The notes: generated by a model from the sequence alone, not told the origin. A DNA stretch of 64,000 bases from Sinomonas cellulolyticus (GCF_014656475.1 NZ_BNCM01000008.1:1-64000), one strand, 5' to 3'; positions 1-8,496 are shown, counted from the stretch's first letter. Program-made: numbers and translations.

Positions 1-57
1 CGGCAGGCCATCCTCGACGCCCTCACCACCGGGAAATCTCAGGCACTAAGCAAATGA
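1..57 (+). CDS. C-terminal tail of an unidentified protein (5' end outside window)
   Basis: Frame 1 is open from the window edge to TGA at 55-57 and gives an 18-residue tail (RQAILDALTTGKSQALSK). It runs convergently towards lsr2 and ends well before the hairpin at 211-244, so it looks like the real end of a plus-strand gene. The tail carries no recognisable motif and I cannot name the family. It could also be a chance open frame. Confidence 0.35.
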   Translation, partial: RQAILDALTTGKSQALSK

Positions 58-210
58 CCAAACTCAGGCGCCCAGGGAGAGGGCCACCCGCAGCCGAAGG
101 GGGGTGCATGAAGCGCACGACGCCGCCCGCTCGCCTCGAATGCGGCGCCTCGCCTCGCCGTCGTGCGCCCTGCTCCGACAACGAAGGCGCTGATTCCCCA
201 TCCCTGACGC

Positions 211-244
211 AGGAAATCCCGGCGCAGCGGCGCCGGGATTTCCT
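211..244. terminator. Perfect 15-bp hairpin, probable bidirectional terminator
   Basis: A perfect inverted repeat (AGGAAATCCCGGCGC, loop AGCG, then its complement) lies 38 nt beyond the lsr2 stop codon and also beyond the plus-strand tail that ends at 57. There is no clear T-tract on either side, but stem strength and placement between convergent genes fit a Rho-independent type terminator of high-GC actinobacteria. Positions 58-210 contain nothing else I can support. Confidence 0.65.
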
Positions 245-281
245 TGACCGCGCGCAAACGCGTCACACGGTATTGCCGGGA

Positions 282-620
282 TCAGCCATTGGCCCGGCGA
301 TAGGCTTCCTGGACCTCCTGCTGGATGCGACCGCGGGCATTCACGTTGTACCCATTGTCACGCGCCCACTGCCGGATCTTCGCAGAATCCGAATTGCGCC
401 CAGAAGACGCTGCGCGTGCCCGGGGCGCGGACGCGGAACGGCCCGTGCCTGCCTTGCGGCCGGCAGCAATGAACTCGGCGAGCGCATCACGGAGCTTTCC
501 GGCATTGGCGGTGGATAGGTCAATCTCGTAGTTCGACCCGTCGAGGCTGAAGCGGACGGTCTCGTCCGCCTTGCCGCCGTCGATGTCGTCCTCAAGGATG
601 ATCTGGACTTTCTGTGCCAT
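282..620 (-). CDS. lsr2: Lsr2 nucleoid-associated protein
   Basis: The 112-residue product matches Lsr2, the actinobacterial H-NS-like protein that bridges DNA and silences AT-rich and horizontally acquired genes. The N-terminal dimerisation half (about residues 1-55) starts MAQKVQIILEDDIDGG and includes the beta-strand stretch ETVRFSLDGSNYEIDL. An Ala/Arg/Ser-rich linker follows. The C-terminal DNA-binding part has IRQWARDNGYNVNARGRI, with the AT-hook-like RGR that inserts into the minor groove. Length is normal (about 110). The ATG at 620 is preceded by a purine-rich GAGAGAGAG Shine-Dalgarno. The gene lies downstream of lysS as in M. tuberculosis (Rv3597c), but 173 nt separate it from the small membrane gene and a separate promoter is likely. 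Confidence 0.96.
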   Translation of the reverse strand: MAQKVQIILEDDIDGGKADETVRFSLDGSNYEIDLSTANAGKLRDALAEFIAAGRKAGTGRSASAPRARAASSGRNSDSAKIRQWARDNGYNVNARGRIQQEVQEAYRRANG

Positions 621-747
621 CTGAGGCTCTCTCTCTTCTCATCGCTGGGGACATAGCAAATGCGAGGTCAAGCAATCAGCAGCCGAAGGACCGTGCAAAT
701 ACAGGCCAAGGCAGACCAATCCACGGCCCACCACCCACTGAGCAATA

Positions 748-778
748 ACAGTATGGAGGCCTAAAAGGCGTGAGTCAA
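748..778 (-). promoter_or_regulatory. Candidate lsr2 promoter
   Basis: On the minus strand, TTGACT (778-773) is followed after 17 nt by CATACT (755-750), or after 19 nt by TACTGT (753-748). This would drive lsr2 with a leader of about 120 nt. The region 621-747 has no gene and could host 5' UTR regulation. This is a motif-based inference only. Confidence 0.4.
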
Positions 779-793
779 AAGGACCCGCTCATT

Positions 794-940
794 TCAATTC
801 GCGGATGAGTCCTGAGCATCGCGCTCAGCCTTCGCGAGGGCCTCCCGCTCGGACTTGTCGGCATTGAAGATCGCGCGCATGGCGAACCAGAAAATCAGGC
901 CCACCACGAGGGGAGGGAGGATGGCAAACACATAATCCAT
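794..940 (-). CDS. Small single-pass membrane protein coupled to lysS
   Basis: This gene encodes 48 residues: MDYVFAILPPLVVGLIFWF begins a hydrophobic helix covering about residues 3-25, followed by a charged, Lys/Glu/Ala-rich cytoplasmic tail (NADKSEREALAKAERDAQDSS). The start ATG overlaps the lysS stop codon by one base (TGATG), so translation is probably coupled to lysS. Small proteins of this shape are commonly found after lysS in Micrococcaceae; the function is unknown. The tail predicts an amphipathic helix, perhaps for a protein contact. I know of no named family for it. Confidence 0.75.
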   Translation of the reverse strand: MDYVFAILPPLVVGLIFWFAMRAIFNADKSEREALAKAERDAQDSSAN

Positions 941-2469
941 CAGTTGGCCTCGGGCTTCAGGAGGGGGAACAGGATTGTTTCGCGAATACCGGCTTGGGTG
1001 AACAGCATGACCAGACGGTCGATGCCGAGGCCGATCCCGCCCATGGGCGGCGCACCGTATTCGAGGGCGCGGAGGAAGTCCTCGTCGAGGGCCATTGCCT
1101 CGTCGTCGCCCTCCGCGGCGAGACGCGACTGCTCGGTGAGCCGCTCGCGCTGGATCACCGGATCGATGAGCTCGGAGAACGCCGTGCCGCGCTCCATGCC
1201 GCCGATGATGAGGTCCCACGCCTCGATGAGCCGGGGGTCCTCGCGGTGCGGGCGGGCAAGCGGCTGGGCGGAGGGCGGGTAGTCGTAGACGAAGGTCGGG
1301 TTCAGGAGCGTGGGCTCGACGATCTCGCCGAAGAGCTCGATGACGGCCTTCTCCTGGGTCCACAGGGGATCGGTCTTGACGCCGTGGGCGTCACCGATCT
1401 CAAGCAGCCGCTCCAGCGGTGTGTCGGGCGTGACCTCCTCGCCGACCGCCTCGGAGAGCCCCGGATACACGCCGAGCCACCTCCACTCGCCGTCGAGGTC
1501 GATCGTGCCCTCCGGGGTCTCGATCTTCCGGGTGCCCACCACGTCCGCGACGTTGAGGATGATCTCCTTCATCCGGTCCGCCATGGTGAACTGGTCCGCG
1601 TACGCCTCGTAGCACTCGAGGGTCGTGAACTCCGGGCTGTGGGTCGAATCGACGCCCTCGTTGCGGAACACACGGCCGATCTCGTACACCCGCTCGATCC
1701 CGCCCACCACGGCGCGCTTGAGGTACAGCTCGGTGGCGATGCGCAGGGTCATGTGCTGGTCGAACGCGTTGAGGTGCGTCTCGAACGGGCGTGCGGTCGC
1801 ACCGCCGTGGACGAGATTGAGCATGGGCGTCTCGACCTCGACGTAGCCGTGGGAGTCAAGCGTGTCGCGGACGCTCTTGGTGATCCTGGAGCGCGTGTAG
1901 ACCATCCTGCGGGCCTCCTCGCGGACCATGAGGTCCACATAGCGCTGGCGGACCCGGGTCTCCTCGTTGAGGTCCGCGTGCAGGGTCGGCATGGGGCGCA
2001 GGGCCTTGGACGCCATCCGCCACTCGTCCACCATGACGGAGAGCTCACCGCGCCGGGAGGAGATGACCTCGCCCGAGACGAAGACGTGGTCGCCGAGGTC
2101 CACGAGGGCCTTCCAGTCGGCCAGGCGCTGCTCGCCGACGTTGGCCAGGCTCAGCATGGCCTGCAGGCGCGTGCCGTCGCCTTCCTGGAGGGTGGCGAAG
2201 CAGAGCTTGCCGGTGTTGCGGATGAACACGACGCGGCCCACGACCCCGACCTTCTCCCCCGTCGCCGTATCCGGCTCGAGGTCAGGGTACTTGGCCCGCA
2301 CCTCGGCGAGGGAGTGCGTCCGCGGGAGGGTCACCGGATATGGGGGCTCACCGTTCGCCAGCAGCTTCTCGCGCTTGTCGCGGCGGATGTGCATCTGCTC
2401 GCTGGCGTCGGCGGGCTCTGCGGGCCCCTTCGGTGCGGGGCGCTCCCCTGCGGCGTTCTCTGCGGTCAC
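940..2469 (-). CDS. lysS: Lysyl-tRNA synthetase, class II
   Basis: LysS charges tRNA-Lys with lysine in the cytosol. The N-terminal OB-fold anticodon-binding domain (about residues 50-160) carries VGVVGRVVFIRNTGKLCFATL. The class II catalytic core shows motif 2 (VFRNEGVDSTHSPEFTTLE) and motif 3 (GIGLGIDRLVML). Length is close to the usual 500. A TTG at 2478 is in frame, but it lies inside a good -10 element (TAGAAT, minus 2483-2478). I therefore prefer the GTG at 2469, 8 nt after that -10, as a leaderless start giving 509 residues. It diverges from the hydrolase at 2541 and is coupled to the downstream small membrane gene. Confidence 0.96.
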   Translation of the reverse strand: MTAENAAGERPAPKGPAEPADASEQMHIRRDKREKLLANGEPPYPVTLPRTHSLAEVRAKYPDLEPDTATGEKVGVVGRVVFIRNTGKLCFATLQEGDGTRLQAMLSLANVGEQRLADWKALVDLGDHVFVSGEVISSRRGELSVMVDEWRMASKALRPMPTLHADLNEETRVRQRYVDLMVREEARRMVYTRSRITKSVRDTLDSHGYVEVETPMLNLVHGGATARPFETHLNAFDQHMTLRIATELYLKRAVVGGIERVYEIGRVFRNEGVDSTHSPEFTTLECYEAYADQFTMADRMKEIILNVADVVGTRKIETPEGTIDLDGEWRWLGVYPGLSEAVGEEVTPDTPLERLLEIGDAHGVKTDPLWTQEKAVIELFGEIVEPTLLNPTFVYDYPPSAQPLARPHREDPRLIEAWDLIIGGMERGTAFSELIDPVIQRERLTEQSRLAAEGDDEAMALDEDFLRALEYGAPPMGGIGLGIDRLVMLFTQAGIRETILFPLLKPEAN

Positions 2470-2477
2470 AGCATTCA

Positions 2478-2483
2478 ATTCTA
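2478..2483 (-). promoter_or_regulatory. -10 element for lysS
   Basis: TAGAAT on the minus strand lies 8 nt upstream of GTG 2469, with no Shine-Dalgarno between them, which fits a leaderless or near-leaderless transcript. No convincing -35 hexamer is visible. Confidence 0.45.
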
Positions 2484-2528
2484 GGCCAGCCGCCTGTGAG
2501 GTCTCCGGGCGCAGGGCCGGGCACCCGC

Positions 2529-2534
2529 TAGGCT
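2529..2534 (+). promoter_or_regulatory. -10 element (TAGGCT) for the alpha/beta hydrolase
   Basis: TAGGCT is separated from the ATG at 2541 by exactly 6 nt, with no ribosome binding site. The same TAGGCT-6 nt-ATG arrangement occurs at 17890 and 50061, supporting a leaderless promoter. Confidence 0.5.
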
Positions 2535-2540
2535 CGGTCC

Positions 2541-3419
2541 ATGGCCGCTACCCAGCTCACCACCTCGACCATCACGACCCCCGACGGCGCCACCCTCGAA
2601 CTGTTCACCGCCCCGGCCGGCGTACAGGCAGCCCCGGGCACGGCGGACGGCGGGGCACGCGCGCACGGGGGCGTCGTCGTCGTGCACGGCTCGATGGTGA
2701 CCGCCGAGCTGTACAAGGACTTCGCGCTCCGGCTCGCCGAGGCGCTCGGGGCGCCGGTTCACGTCTACAACCGCCGCGGGAGGGGCGAGTCCTCGCCGCA
2801 GCCGGCGGACTACTCGCTCGCGACCGAGATCTCGGACCTGTCGGCCGTGCTCGAGAAGACCGGCGCCGACGCCGTGTTCGGGCACAACTACGGCGGCTGC
2901 ATCGTGCTGCACGCGGGACGCGAACTCGAGATCGGGCAGATCGCCGTGTACGACCCGATCATCTCCTTCGAGGGCAGCATCAAGGCGGAGTGGATGCCCG
3001 AGTTCGAGGAGGCGCTCGCCGCGAAGGACGAGGAGAAGGCCCTGGCCGTGCTGCTGCGCGGCCTCCAGACCGCGGGACCGATCGCGAAGCTGCCGCTGCC
3101 CGTGCTGACCGTGCTGAACCGGATCGGCAGCCGCATGCCGGTCGGAAAGGTCCTCTCGCGGCTCCTGCCGACGGGCCCGGCGGAGATCCGCGCCGTCCTC
3201 GCCGCCGACGCCGAGGCCAAGGGCTTCGACGAGCTGCCGCTCGAGACCCTGTTCCTCGTGGGCGGCGCGAGCCCCGAGTACTTCGGCGAGGCCGCGCGGA
3301 AGCTCGACGGCGTCCTGCCGGCCTCGGACATCGACGTACTCCCGAAGCTGGCCCACGACGCCCCCACGCGGCCGGCCAAGGCCCTCATCGAGAGGCTCAC
3401 GGAGTTCTTCTCGAGCTGA
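2541..3419 (+). CDS. Alpha/beta-hydrolase-fold protein with Asn at the nucleophile position
   Basis: This is a 292-residue protein with alpha/beta-hydrolase features: an oxyanion-hole segment VVVVHGSMV, the YNRRGRGESS strand-turn, and a C-terminal LPKLAHDAP supplying the usual His. The nucleophile elbow reads GHNYGG, so residue 116 is Asn (codon AAC at 2886) where active members have Ser, Asp or Cys. Family knowledge predicts no classical hydrolase activity; the protein may bind ligand, use another mechanism, or be a pseudoenzyme. It has no signal peptide, stands alone between the divergent lysS and convergent panC, and has its own leaderless-type promoter. The substrate is unknown. Confidence 0.8.
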   Translation: MAATQLTTSTITTPDGATLELFTAPAGVQAAPGTADGGARAHGGVVVVHGSMVTAELYKDFALRLAEALGAPVHVYNRRGRGESSPQPADYSLATEISDLSAVLEKTGADAVFGHNYGGCIVLHAGRELEIGQIAVYDPIISFEGSIKAEWMPEFEEALAAKDEEKALAVLLRGLQTAGPIAKLPLPVLTVLNRIGSRMPVGKVLSRLLPTGPAEIRAVLAADAEAKGFDELPLETLFLVGGASPEYFGEAARKLDGVLPASDIDVLPKLAHDAPTRPAKALIERLTEFFSS

Positions 3420-3440
3420 CCGCGGACGACCGCTGACCGT

Positions 3441-3499
3441 GGCGCCCGGTGGTCGGCGCGGCGCCCGGGTGGCCAGCGCGGCGCCCGGGTGGTCAGCGG
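3441..3499. repeat. Three tandem copies of a ~20-nt GC-rich unit
   Basis: Copies of GGCGCCCGGGTGGYCAGCGC lie at 3441-3459 (19 nt, degenerate), 3460-3479 and 3480-3499. The array sits between the converging hydrolase and panC genes, and its last copy contains the panC stop codon. Each unit contains the palindromic GGCGCC, so the array may act in termination or simply be slippage-derived. Confidence 0.75.
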
Positions 3500-4458
3500 G
3501 CGCGGAGCGGCATGTTGTCGATGAGCCTGACCGGGCCGACCGTGGCCGCGACGATGGCAAGCGCCTCGCCGGTGAACGGGGTCTCGCGGCAGTTGAACGC
3601 GAGCGGCTCGAGGGTGTCGGTGTCCACGACGTCGAAGTAGTCCAGCGCGACGCCCGGCTGTGACTCGATGAGGGCCACGGCGTCGTCCGGCATGAGCGGC
3701 TCGTGCGCCGAGGCGCGCTCCTCGATGAGCCGCAGCGCGCGAGAGAGGACGAGGGCCGCGTCACGCTCCGTCGCCGAGAGGAACTGGTTGCGGCTCGAGA
3801 GGGCCAGCCCGTCCTCGGCGCGCACGATCGGCACGGGGACGATCTCGACGGGGAAATTGAGGTCCTTGACCATGCGGCGCACGATGGCGACCTGCTGCGC
3901 GTCCTTCTGCCCGAAGTAGGCGCGGAACGCCGTGGGCGCCCCGCCGGGCCCGGGCTGGGCGAGGTGGAGGAGCTTCGCGACCACCGTGCACACGCCGTCG
4001 AAGTGCCCGGGACGGGACGCCCCTTCCCACTTCGAGGCGAGCGGTCCCGCCGTCACGCGCACGAGCGGCTCGCCGCCCGGGTACATCTCCTCGAGCTCCG
4101 GGGCGAACGCGATGTCCACGCCGACCGACTCGAGCAGGGCGGTGTCCGCCTCGAGAGTGCGCGGGTAGCGCTCGAGGTCCACGGGATCCCCGAACTGGAG
4201 CGGGTTGACGAAGATGCTCGCGACAACGACGTCGTTCCCCGCCACGGCGGCCTCGGCAAGCCGGCGGTGCCCGTCGTGGAGGGCGCCCATGGTGGGGACG
4301 AGTCCGAGGGACACGCCCGTGACGTCCTCGCTGGGAGCGGCCTCAAGGGCGTCCTCGGCCAGCTCCCGTGCGACCTTGGCCCGCAGCTCGGCGGCCGCCA
4401 GCGCCTGCGTGATCGCGGCCTGCAGCTCCGCCCTGGTGCGGGCAACGGTGATGGGCAT
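3493..4458 (-). CDS. panC: Pantothenate synthetase
   Basis: PanC condenses pantoate and beta-alanine with ATP to pantothenate, a coenzyme A precursor. The HIGH-type nucleotide motif is seen in [11 protein letters not shown]. Other landmarks are [12 protein letters not shown], the pantoate-binding region [21 protein letters not shown], and the late [13 protein letters not shown]. The 321 residues are slightly longer than the usual 280-310 because of an Ala-rich insert after the N-terminal helix (about residues 15-45). Its ATG overlaps the stop of the upstream DUF2520 gene by one base (TGATG). panD and coaX, which follow panC in mycobacteria, are not present here. Confidence 0.95.
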   Translation of the reverse strand: MPITVARTRAELQAAITQALAAAELRAKVARELAEDALEAAPSEDVTGVSLGLVPTMGALHDGHRRLAEAAVAGNDVVVASIFVNPLQFGDPVDLERYPRTLEADTALLESVGVDIAFAPELEEMYPGGEPLVRVTAGPLASKWEGASRPGHFDGVCTVVAKLLHLAQPGPGGAPTAFRAYFGQKDAQQVAIVRRMVKDLNFPVEIVPVPIVRAEDGLALSSRNQFLSATERDAALVLSRALRLIEERASAHEPLMPDDAVALIESQPGVALDYFDVVDTDTLEPLAFNCRETPFTGEALAIVAATVGPVRLIDNMPLRAR

Positions 4459-5459
4459 CAGGATTCCTCTCCGGCGGGATCGCCGAACGTCGGGTCATCG
4501 GGGTCGAGCGCCGCCTCGACGCGCGCCCGTACATCCTCGCCGAACAGCCCGCGGCGCTCGGCGCGGACCGCCGTTGCCCGGGCCATGGCTCGGTAGGCCT
4601 CAAGGATATCCGCGGAGCCGCTTCCGGCCCCGCCCGGTGAGGCGGCCTCCGCCACGAGCTCGGCGAGCGCGGCAACGTGTGCGGCCACGGTCCCCACATC
4701 GCCCCGTGCCACGGGTCCGGTGAGCGCGGACTCCCCGGCGGCGAGGGCGTTGTCGAGCGAAGCGCGCAGCAGCGGGCCGAGCATGGCGGCGGGGTCGGCG
4801 ACACCGATGCGCCCAAGCACCTCGGCCGCCTGCGAGGCGAGCGTGACGAGGTGATTGGAGCCGTGCGCGAGCGCCGCGTGGTACGCCACCCGGTCGCCCT
4901 CCGCAATGACTACCGGCTCCGCGCCCATCTCCACCACGAGGGCCTGCGCGATGGGGAGCATGGCCGGATCGGCGGTGACGCCGAAGCAGCAGTCGGTGAG
5001 CCTCGTGAGGTCGAGGCTCATGCCCGTGAAGGTCATCGCGGGATGGATCGCGAGCGGAATCGCGCCGGCCGAGCGGACGGGGGCGAGGATTCCGACGCCG
5101 TGCCGTCCCGAGGTGTGCGCGACGAGCTGGCCCGGCTGCCACGCGCCGAGCTTCGCGAGTCCCTCCACGAGGGGTCCGAGGGCGTCGTCGGGGACGGCGA
5201 GGAGCACGAGCTCGGCGCGTTCCACGATCTCGGGGATCTCGAGGACAGGCACCCCGGGCAGGAGCAGCTCGGCGCGCTCCCGGCTCGCCTCGGAGACCGC
5301 GGAGACGCCGACCACCGCGTGCTCGGCAGCCCGCAGCGCGGCACCGAGCACGGCGCCCACTTTGCCCGCGCCGATGATCCCGATGCCGAGCCGTCCCGGC
5401 CGCGGGGGTCGCGACGATGCCGCGGAGGGTCCCGTCTGGGGAGAGGGCGGAAGGCTCAT
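4458..5459 (-). CDS. Rossmann-fold DUF2520 protein, possible pantoate-pathway reductase
   Basis: The product of 333 residues has an N-terminal NAD(P)-binding motif ([12 protein letters not shown], about residues 25-36), a [13 protein letters not shown] strand, and a C-terminal all-helical DUF2520 half with [19 protein letters not shown] and [13 protein letters not shown]. The fold resembles F420/NADP oxidoreductases and ketopantoate reductase. In actinobacteria this gene is regularly next to panC (M. tuberculosis Rv3603c), so a role in making or reducing a pantothenate precursor is often suggested but unproven. It is translationally coupled on both sides: ATGA overlap with the PH gene upstream and TGATG with panC downstream. 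Confidence 0.85.
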   Translation of the reverse strand: MSLPPSPQTGPSAASSRPPRPGRLGIGIIGAGKVGAVLGAALRAAEHAVVGVSAVSEASRERAELLLPGVPVLEIPEIVERAELVLLAVPDDALGPLVEGLAKLGAWQPGQLVAHTSGRHGVGILAPVRSAGAIPLAIHPAMTFTGMSLDLTRLTDCCFGVTADPAMLPIAQALVVEMGAEPVVIAEGDRVAYHAALAHGSNHLVTLASQAAEVLGRIGVADPAAMLGPLLRASLDNALAAGESALTGPVARGDVGTVAAHVAALAELVAEAASPGGAGSGSADILEAYRAMARATAVRAERRGLFGEDVRARVEAALDPDDPTFGDPAGEES

Positions 5460-6955
5460 GCGTTTCCTCCTGGTGCAGGCCGTCCGGGACGGCGGGCGTG
5501 GGCGGCGCGTGCGGCCTGCTCGGCGAACAGCACCTCGGCGACGGAGACGGACTGGTGCGGGACGAGGGGCCTGACCGGACCCGGAGTCGAGTGGAGCTCG
5601 ACGCCGGCCAGGCCCAGCCGCCGCTGGAGGGGCCCCTGGGTCAGCGCGATCGACTGGGTCCGCTCGTGGGGAACGATCGCGAGGGTCCGCGCGAAGACGC
5701 CGGTGCGGCACAGGAGCGCGGTGGCGGTGGCGCGGAACCCGGTGCGCCGCCAGGCGAGCGGGTCCACCCAGCGCGCGGAAGGCGGCGAGTGGACGAATCC
5801 TCCCGAGTCCCCTGCGCCTGTCATCCCGTCCTCGAAGACCGCGCGGGCCGTGCCCGGCTCGAGGCCGGGGTCTGGCAGGACGAGCCCGAGGACCCCGAAG
5901 ACCTCCGCCGGCGTCCCCGCCGGCAGGACGGTGGACTTGGACCCTTCGCGCTCCGAGGTGTGCCGGTAGCCTGCCACGTTCACGTGGACGGACCACCAGC
6001 CGAACGGGCGCCACAGGAGCGGCTGGCGGATGAGGATCGCCTGGACCCGGCCGGCCGGCACGGTCTGGCTGCGGGTCTCGAGCAACCCACGCGTAAGCCG
6101 GAGCCCGTCGCCGCTGGACAGCACGCGGAAGTCCCAGAACGAGCTGATGCGGTGCCACACCGTCACCGCGGCCCCCAGCAGGGCGGGGATGAACGCCGCA
6201 CCCAGTGCCCTCACCCCGAGGGCCGCCTCGAGCACGATGCCCCCGGCGGACACCAGCCCTGCCACGATGAGGAACGGCGTGAGCGCCGTCGAGGCGAGGA
6301 TCCTCGCCACCGGCACGCGCACCGCGAGCGTCTCGCGCACTGCCGCGGACGACGGCGGGACCTCCGCCGGGTGGAGACCGTCGCCGGGTGCCAGGGAAGG
6401 GTCGGGAACGTGAGCTGGGACCGGTGACGCGGCCCGCGCCGCGGACGCTGCGGCGAGCACCGAGGCCCGGAGCTGCTGCGCCTCGGCCAGGGGAAGGAAG
6501 GAGAGCCGCAGGGCGTTCCCGCTCGCGTCGGCCACCTCGAAGCGCAGCTCCGCCAGGCCGAAGAGGCGCGCGAGGAAGGGCTGGACCACGTCCACCGCCT
6601 GGATCCGGTCCAGCCTCGCCTGGCGGTGCTGGCGGAACACGATGCCGGTCCTCACCCGCACGGTCGAGCCGTCGACCCGGTAGCGCGTGGTCAGCCACGA
6701 CAGCACGAACCCGCCGCCCACGAGCAGGATCACGCCGGCTCCCACCCACGCGAGCATGGCGACCGGGACCGCATTCCACCACCCGTGCATCGGCTCCCCC
6801 GTCACGACGGACTGAAGCCAGTCCCGACCCAAGCTGACAGCGAGGGCGAGCAGCAGGATCCAGCCGCGCACCCAGGGCGAGAGGGGATGCACCCGCCGCC
6901 ACCCGCCGTCGTCCGCGGTACCGGGGGTGCGGGCCGGAGCCGAGGGGAGGCTCAC
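5456..6955 (-). CDS. Large PH-domain membrane protein (YdbT-like, three bPH2 repeats)
   Basis: This 499-residue protein has two pairs of transmembrane segments (about residues 28-46 and 62-87; 225-245 and 250-272) and three bacterial PH (DUF304/bPH2) modules. The modules are recognisable by their repeated pattern: YRVDGSTVRVRTGIVFRQ, LRLTRGLLETRSQTVP and LCRTGVFARTLAIVPHERTQ, each followed by a LFGLA- or LGLA-type turn. This is the YdbT architecture, paired with a small YdbS-like gene directly upstream (GTGA overlap). The equivalent M. tuberculosis position holds Rv3604c. Bacillus YdbS/YdbT have been linked to resistance to antimicrobial compounds; the role here is unknown. Translation starts at GTG. 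Confidence 0.85.
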   Translation of the reverse strand: MSLPSAPARTPGTADDGGWRRVHPLSPWVRGWILLLALAVSLGRDWLQSVVTGEPMHGWWNAVPVAMLAWVGAGVILLVGGGFVLSWLTTRYRVDGSTVRVRTGIVFRQHRQARLDRIQAVDVVQPFLARLFGLAELRFEVADASGNALRLSFLPLAEAQQLRASVLAAASAARAASPVPAHVPDPSLAPGDGLHPAEVPPSSAAVRETLAVRVPVARILASTALTPFLIVAGLVSAGGIVLEAALGVRALGAAFIPALLGAAVTVWHRISSFWDFRVLSSGDGLRLTRGLLETRSQTVPAGRVQAILIRQPLLWRPFGWWSVHVNVAGYRHTSEREGSKSTVLPAGTPAEVFGVLGLVLPDPGLEPGTARAVFEDGMTGAGDSGGFVHSPPSARWVDPLAWRRTGFRATATALLCRTGVFARTLAIVPHERTQSIALTQGPLQRRLGLAGVELHSTPGPVRPLVPHQSVSVAEVLFAEQAARAAHARRPGRPAPGGNA

Positions 6956-7485
6956 AGCCCCGCCAGGCGGGCCTCGCCGCGGGCGCTGAGCTGATCGCGC
7001 AGGCGTGCCGCCTCGGTCTCGGGGAGGCCAGGGATCTCCGCCCTCGTGGCGGCGGCGGCCGTGTGGAGCTTGACGGTGGCGAGGCCGAGCGCGCCCTCGA
7101 GCGGTCCGACGGACACGTCGACGTACTGCATCCGTCCATACGGCACCACGCTGACACGGCGCATGAGCAGGCCGCGGCGGATCAGGAGGTCATCCTCGCG
7201 CTCCGCGTAGCCCATGGCCCGCACCCGCCGCGGCGTGAGCGCGAGCTGGGCGAGCCCCCACGCGAACACGGCCACCGGAAGTCCGAGCGTGAGCCAGCCC
7301 GGGAGGGCGACCATCCGGACGGCTGCGGCGCCCCAGGGGATGAGGGCGAGCGCCGTCCAGGCCAGCGTCGAGATGCCCTCCCTGACGAGGCGCAGGCGCA
7401 CGTACCGGGGAGCCAGCCGGCGCCACCGGACCCCGACGGGGTCGATCGCGTGGAGGGCAGGGCTAGGCAAGGCCGCCCTCGGCAT
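6952..7485 (-). CDS. Small PH-domain membrane protein (YdbS-like)
   Basis: About 177 residues: two transmembrane helices (around residues 35-75), then one bPH2 module with AEREDDLLIRRGLLMRRVSV, PYGRMQYVDVSVGPLEGALG and VKLHTAA. It is the usual partner of the larger three-PH protein downstream, with which it shares a GTGA overlap. The ATG at 7485 overlaps the DUF3180 gene by 23 nt and has no good Shine-Dalgarno. TTG at 7470, preceded by GAGGG, is a reasonable alternative start and would overlap only the DUF3180 stop codon. Confidence 0.82.
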   Translation of the reverse strand: MPRAALPSPALHAIDPVGVRWRRLAPRYVRLRLVREGISTLAWTALALIPWGAAAVRMVALPGWLTLGLPVAVFAWGLAQLALTPRRVRAMGYAEREDDLLIRRGLLMRRVSVVPYGRMQYVDVSVGPLEGALGLATVKLHTAAAATRAEIPGLPETEAARLRDQLSARGEARLAGL

Positions 7486-7969
7486 CCGGCGCGCGGCCGC
7501 CGTCCGCGTGTCCTTCCTCCTCCTCGCCGTCCTCGGGCGGGATGCGGCAGAACCGTTCGACGATGAAGCCGATGGCCACCATGACAATCCCGCCCACGAT
7601 CATGAGCAGCGCCGTCTCGACGAGCGGCGTGCCCGCGCGGCTTGCCAGGAAGGGCACCTGGTCCGCGATCACCCCGCCGTGCCAGCCCAGCAGGACTGCG
7701 CCGGCGTACGCGCAGGCATGCGCGAGGACGAGGGTCCGGGCAGCGAAGATCGGGTCGAGCATGCGGGTGCGGTGGCCGGTGCGCCACCGGAGCACCCTGA
7801 TCCCGAGGACCAAGGTGACGACGGCGATCACGGCCATGGAGCCGAGCGCGCTGATGGGCAGGACAGGGGTTGCCGCGGAGGCCCGGAGGGCGAGGGAGTT
7901 CGCGGCCACGCCGATCAGGCCCACCACGAACGCGACGAGCACGAGCACCCACGGCTTGAGCGGGCTCAC
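7463..7969 (-). CDS. DUF3180 integral membrane protein
   Basis: The 168-residue product has four predicted transmembrane helices (about residues 7-25, 36-58, 78-98 and 118-138) and a short acidic C-terminal tail (PEDGEEEEGHADGG). It matches the DUF3180 family, found almost only in actinobacteria between folK and the PH-domain or DUF2520 genes (M. tuberculosis Rv3605c). The function is unknown; the tight coupling to folK (GTGA overlap at 7966-7969) shows it belongs to the folate operon. Translation starts at GTG. Confidence 0.85.
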   Translation of the reverse strand: MSPLKPWVLVLVAFVVGLIGVAANSLALRASAATPVLPISALGSMAVIAVVTLVLGIRVLRWRTGHRTRMLDPIFAARTLVLAHACAYAGAVLLGWHGGVIADQVPFLASRAGTPLVETALLMIVGGIVMVAIGFIVERFCRIPPEDGEEEEGHADGGRAPDAEGGLA

Positions 7970-8496
7970 TTCGGGCTACCCCCGTCCGTCATGAGGTCGT
8001 AGCCCTCGATGCCCTCTGCGTCCTCGCAGTCCGCGAGCAGGCCCACGATGGGATGGCCCTCGAGGACCGCGAGCGGATCGATCATGAGCCAGGGGTACAG
8101 GACGAACGCGCGTTCCGCGGCCCTCGGGTGGGGGATGGTCAGGTCAGGGTCGTCGAGCGTGAGGTCGCCGTACGTGATGATGTCGACGTCGAGCGTGCGG
8201 GGGCCCCAGCGCACCTCGCGGGTGCGGTGGTGCTTGGCCTCGACCGCGTGGCAGTGCTCGAGGAGTTCGTGCGGGCCGAGCGTCGTCTCCACGATCAGCA
8301 CCATGTTCAGGAAGTCCGGCTGCCCCTCGGGGCCGCCCACCGGCTTCGTCTGGACAACCGGGGAGACGTCCACAAGGCGCACCTCGGGCCGGTCCACGAG
8401 GTCCGCAACGGCCTCCGCGAGCGTCTCCGCCCGCGCGCCCAAGTTGCTGCCGAGGGCCAGGACGGCCCTGGTCCAGCCGTGGTGCTCAGTCTGCAC
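7966..8496 (-). CDS. folK: 6-hydroxymethyl-7,8-dihydropterin pyrophosphokinase
   Basis: HPPK transfers pyrophosphate from ATP to hydroxymethyldihydropterin in folate synthesis. Diagnostic motifs are ALGSNLG near the N-terminus, pterin-loop residues in PDFLNMV, the signature RWGPRTLDVDII, and IPHPRAAERAFVLYP. The 176 residues are typical. The GTG start at 8496 overlaps the folB 3' end by 11 nt, in keeping with coupled translation of the folE-folP-folB-folK order. Confidence 0.95.
   Translation of the reverse strand: MQTEHHGWTRAVLALGSNLGARAETLAEAVADLVDRPEVRLVDVSPVVQTKPVGGPEGQPDFLNMVLIVETTLGPHELLEHCHAVEAKHHRTREVRWGPRTLDVDIITYGDLTLDDPDLTIPHPRAAERAFVLYPWLMIDPLAVLEGHPIVGLLADCEDAEGIEGYDLMTDGGSPK

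Noticed and set aside
994..2484. Long plus-strand open frame (about 496 codons) opposite lysS
   Set aside because: It is the antisense shadow of a high-GC gene; it has no family motifs and lysS is certain on the other strand. The same applies to long frames opposite ftsH, pheA, aliA and the amidase.
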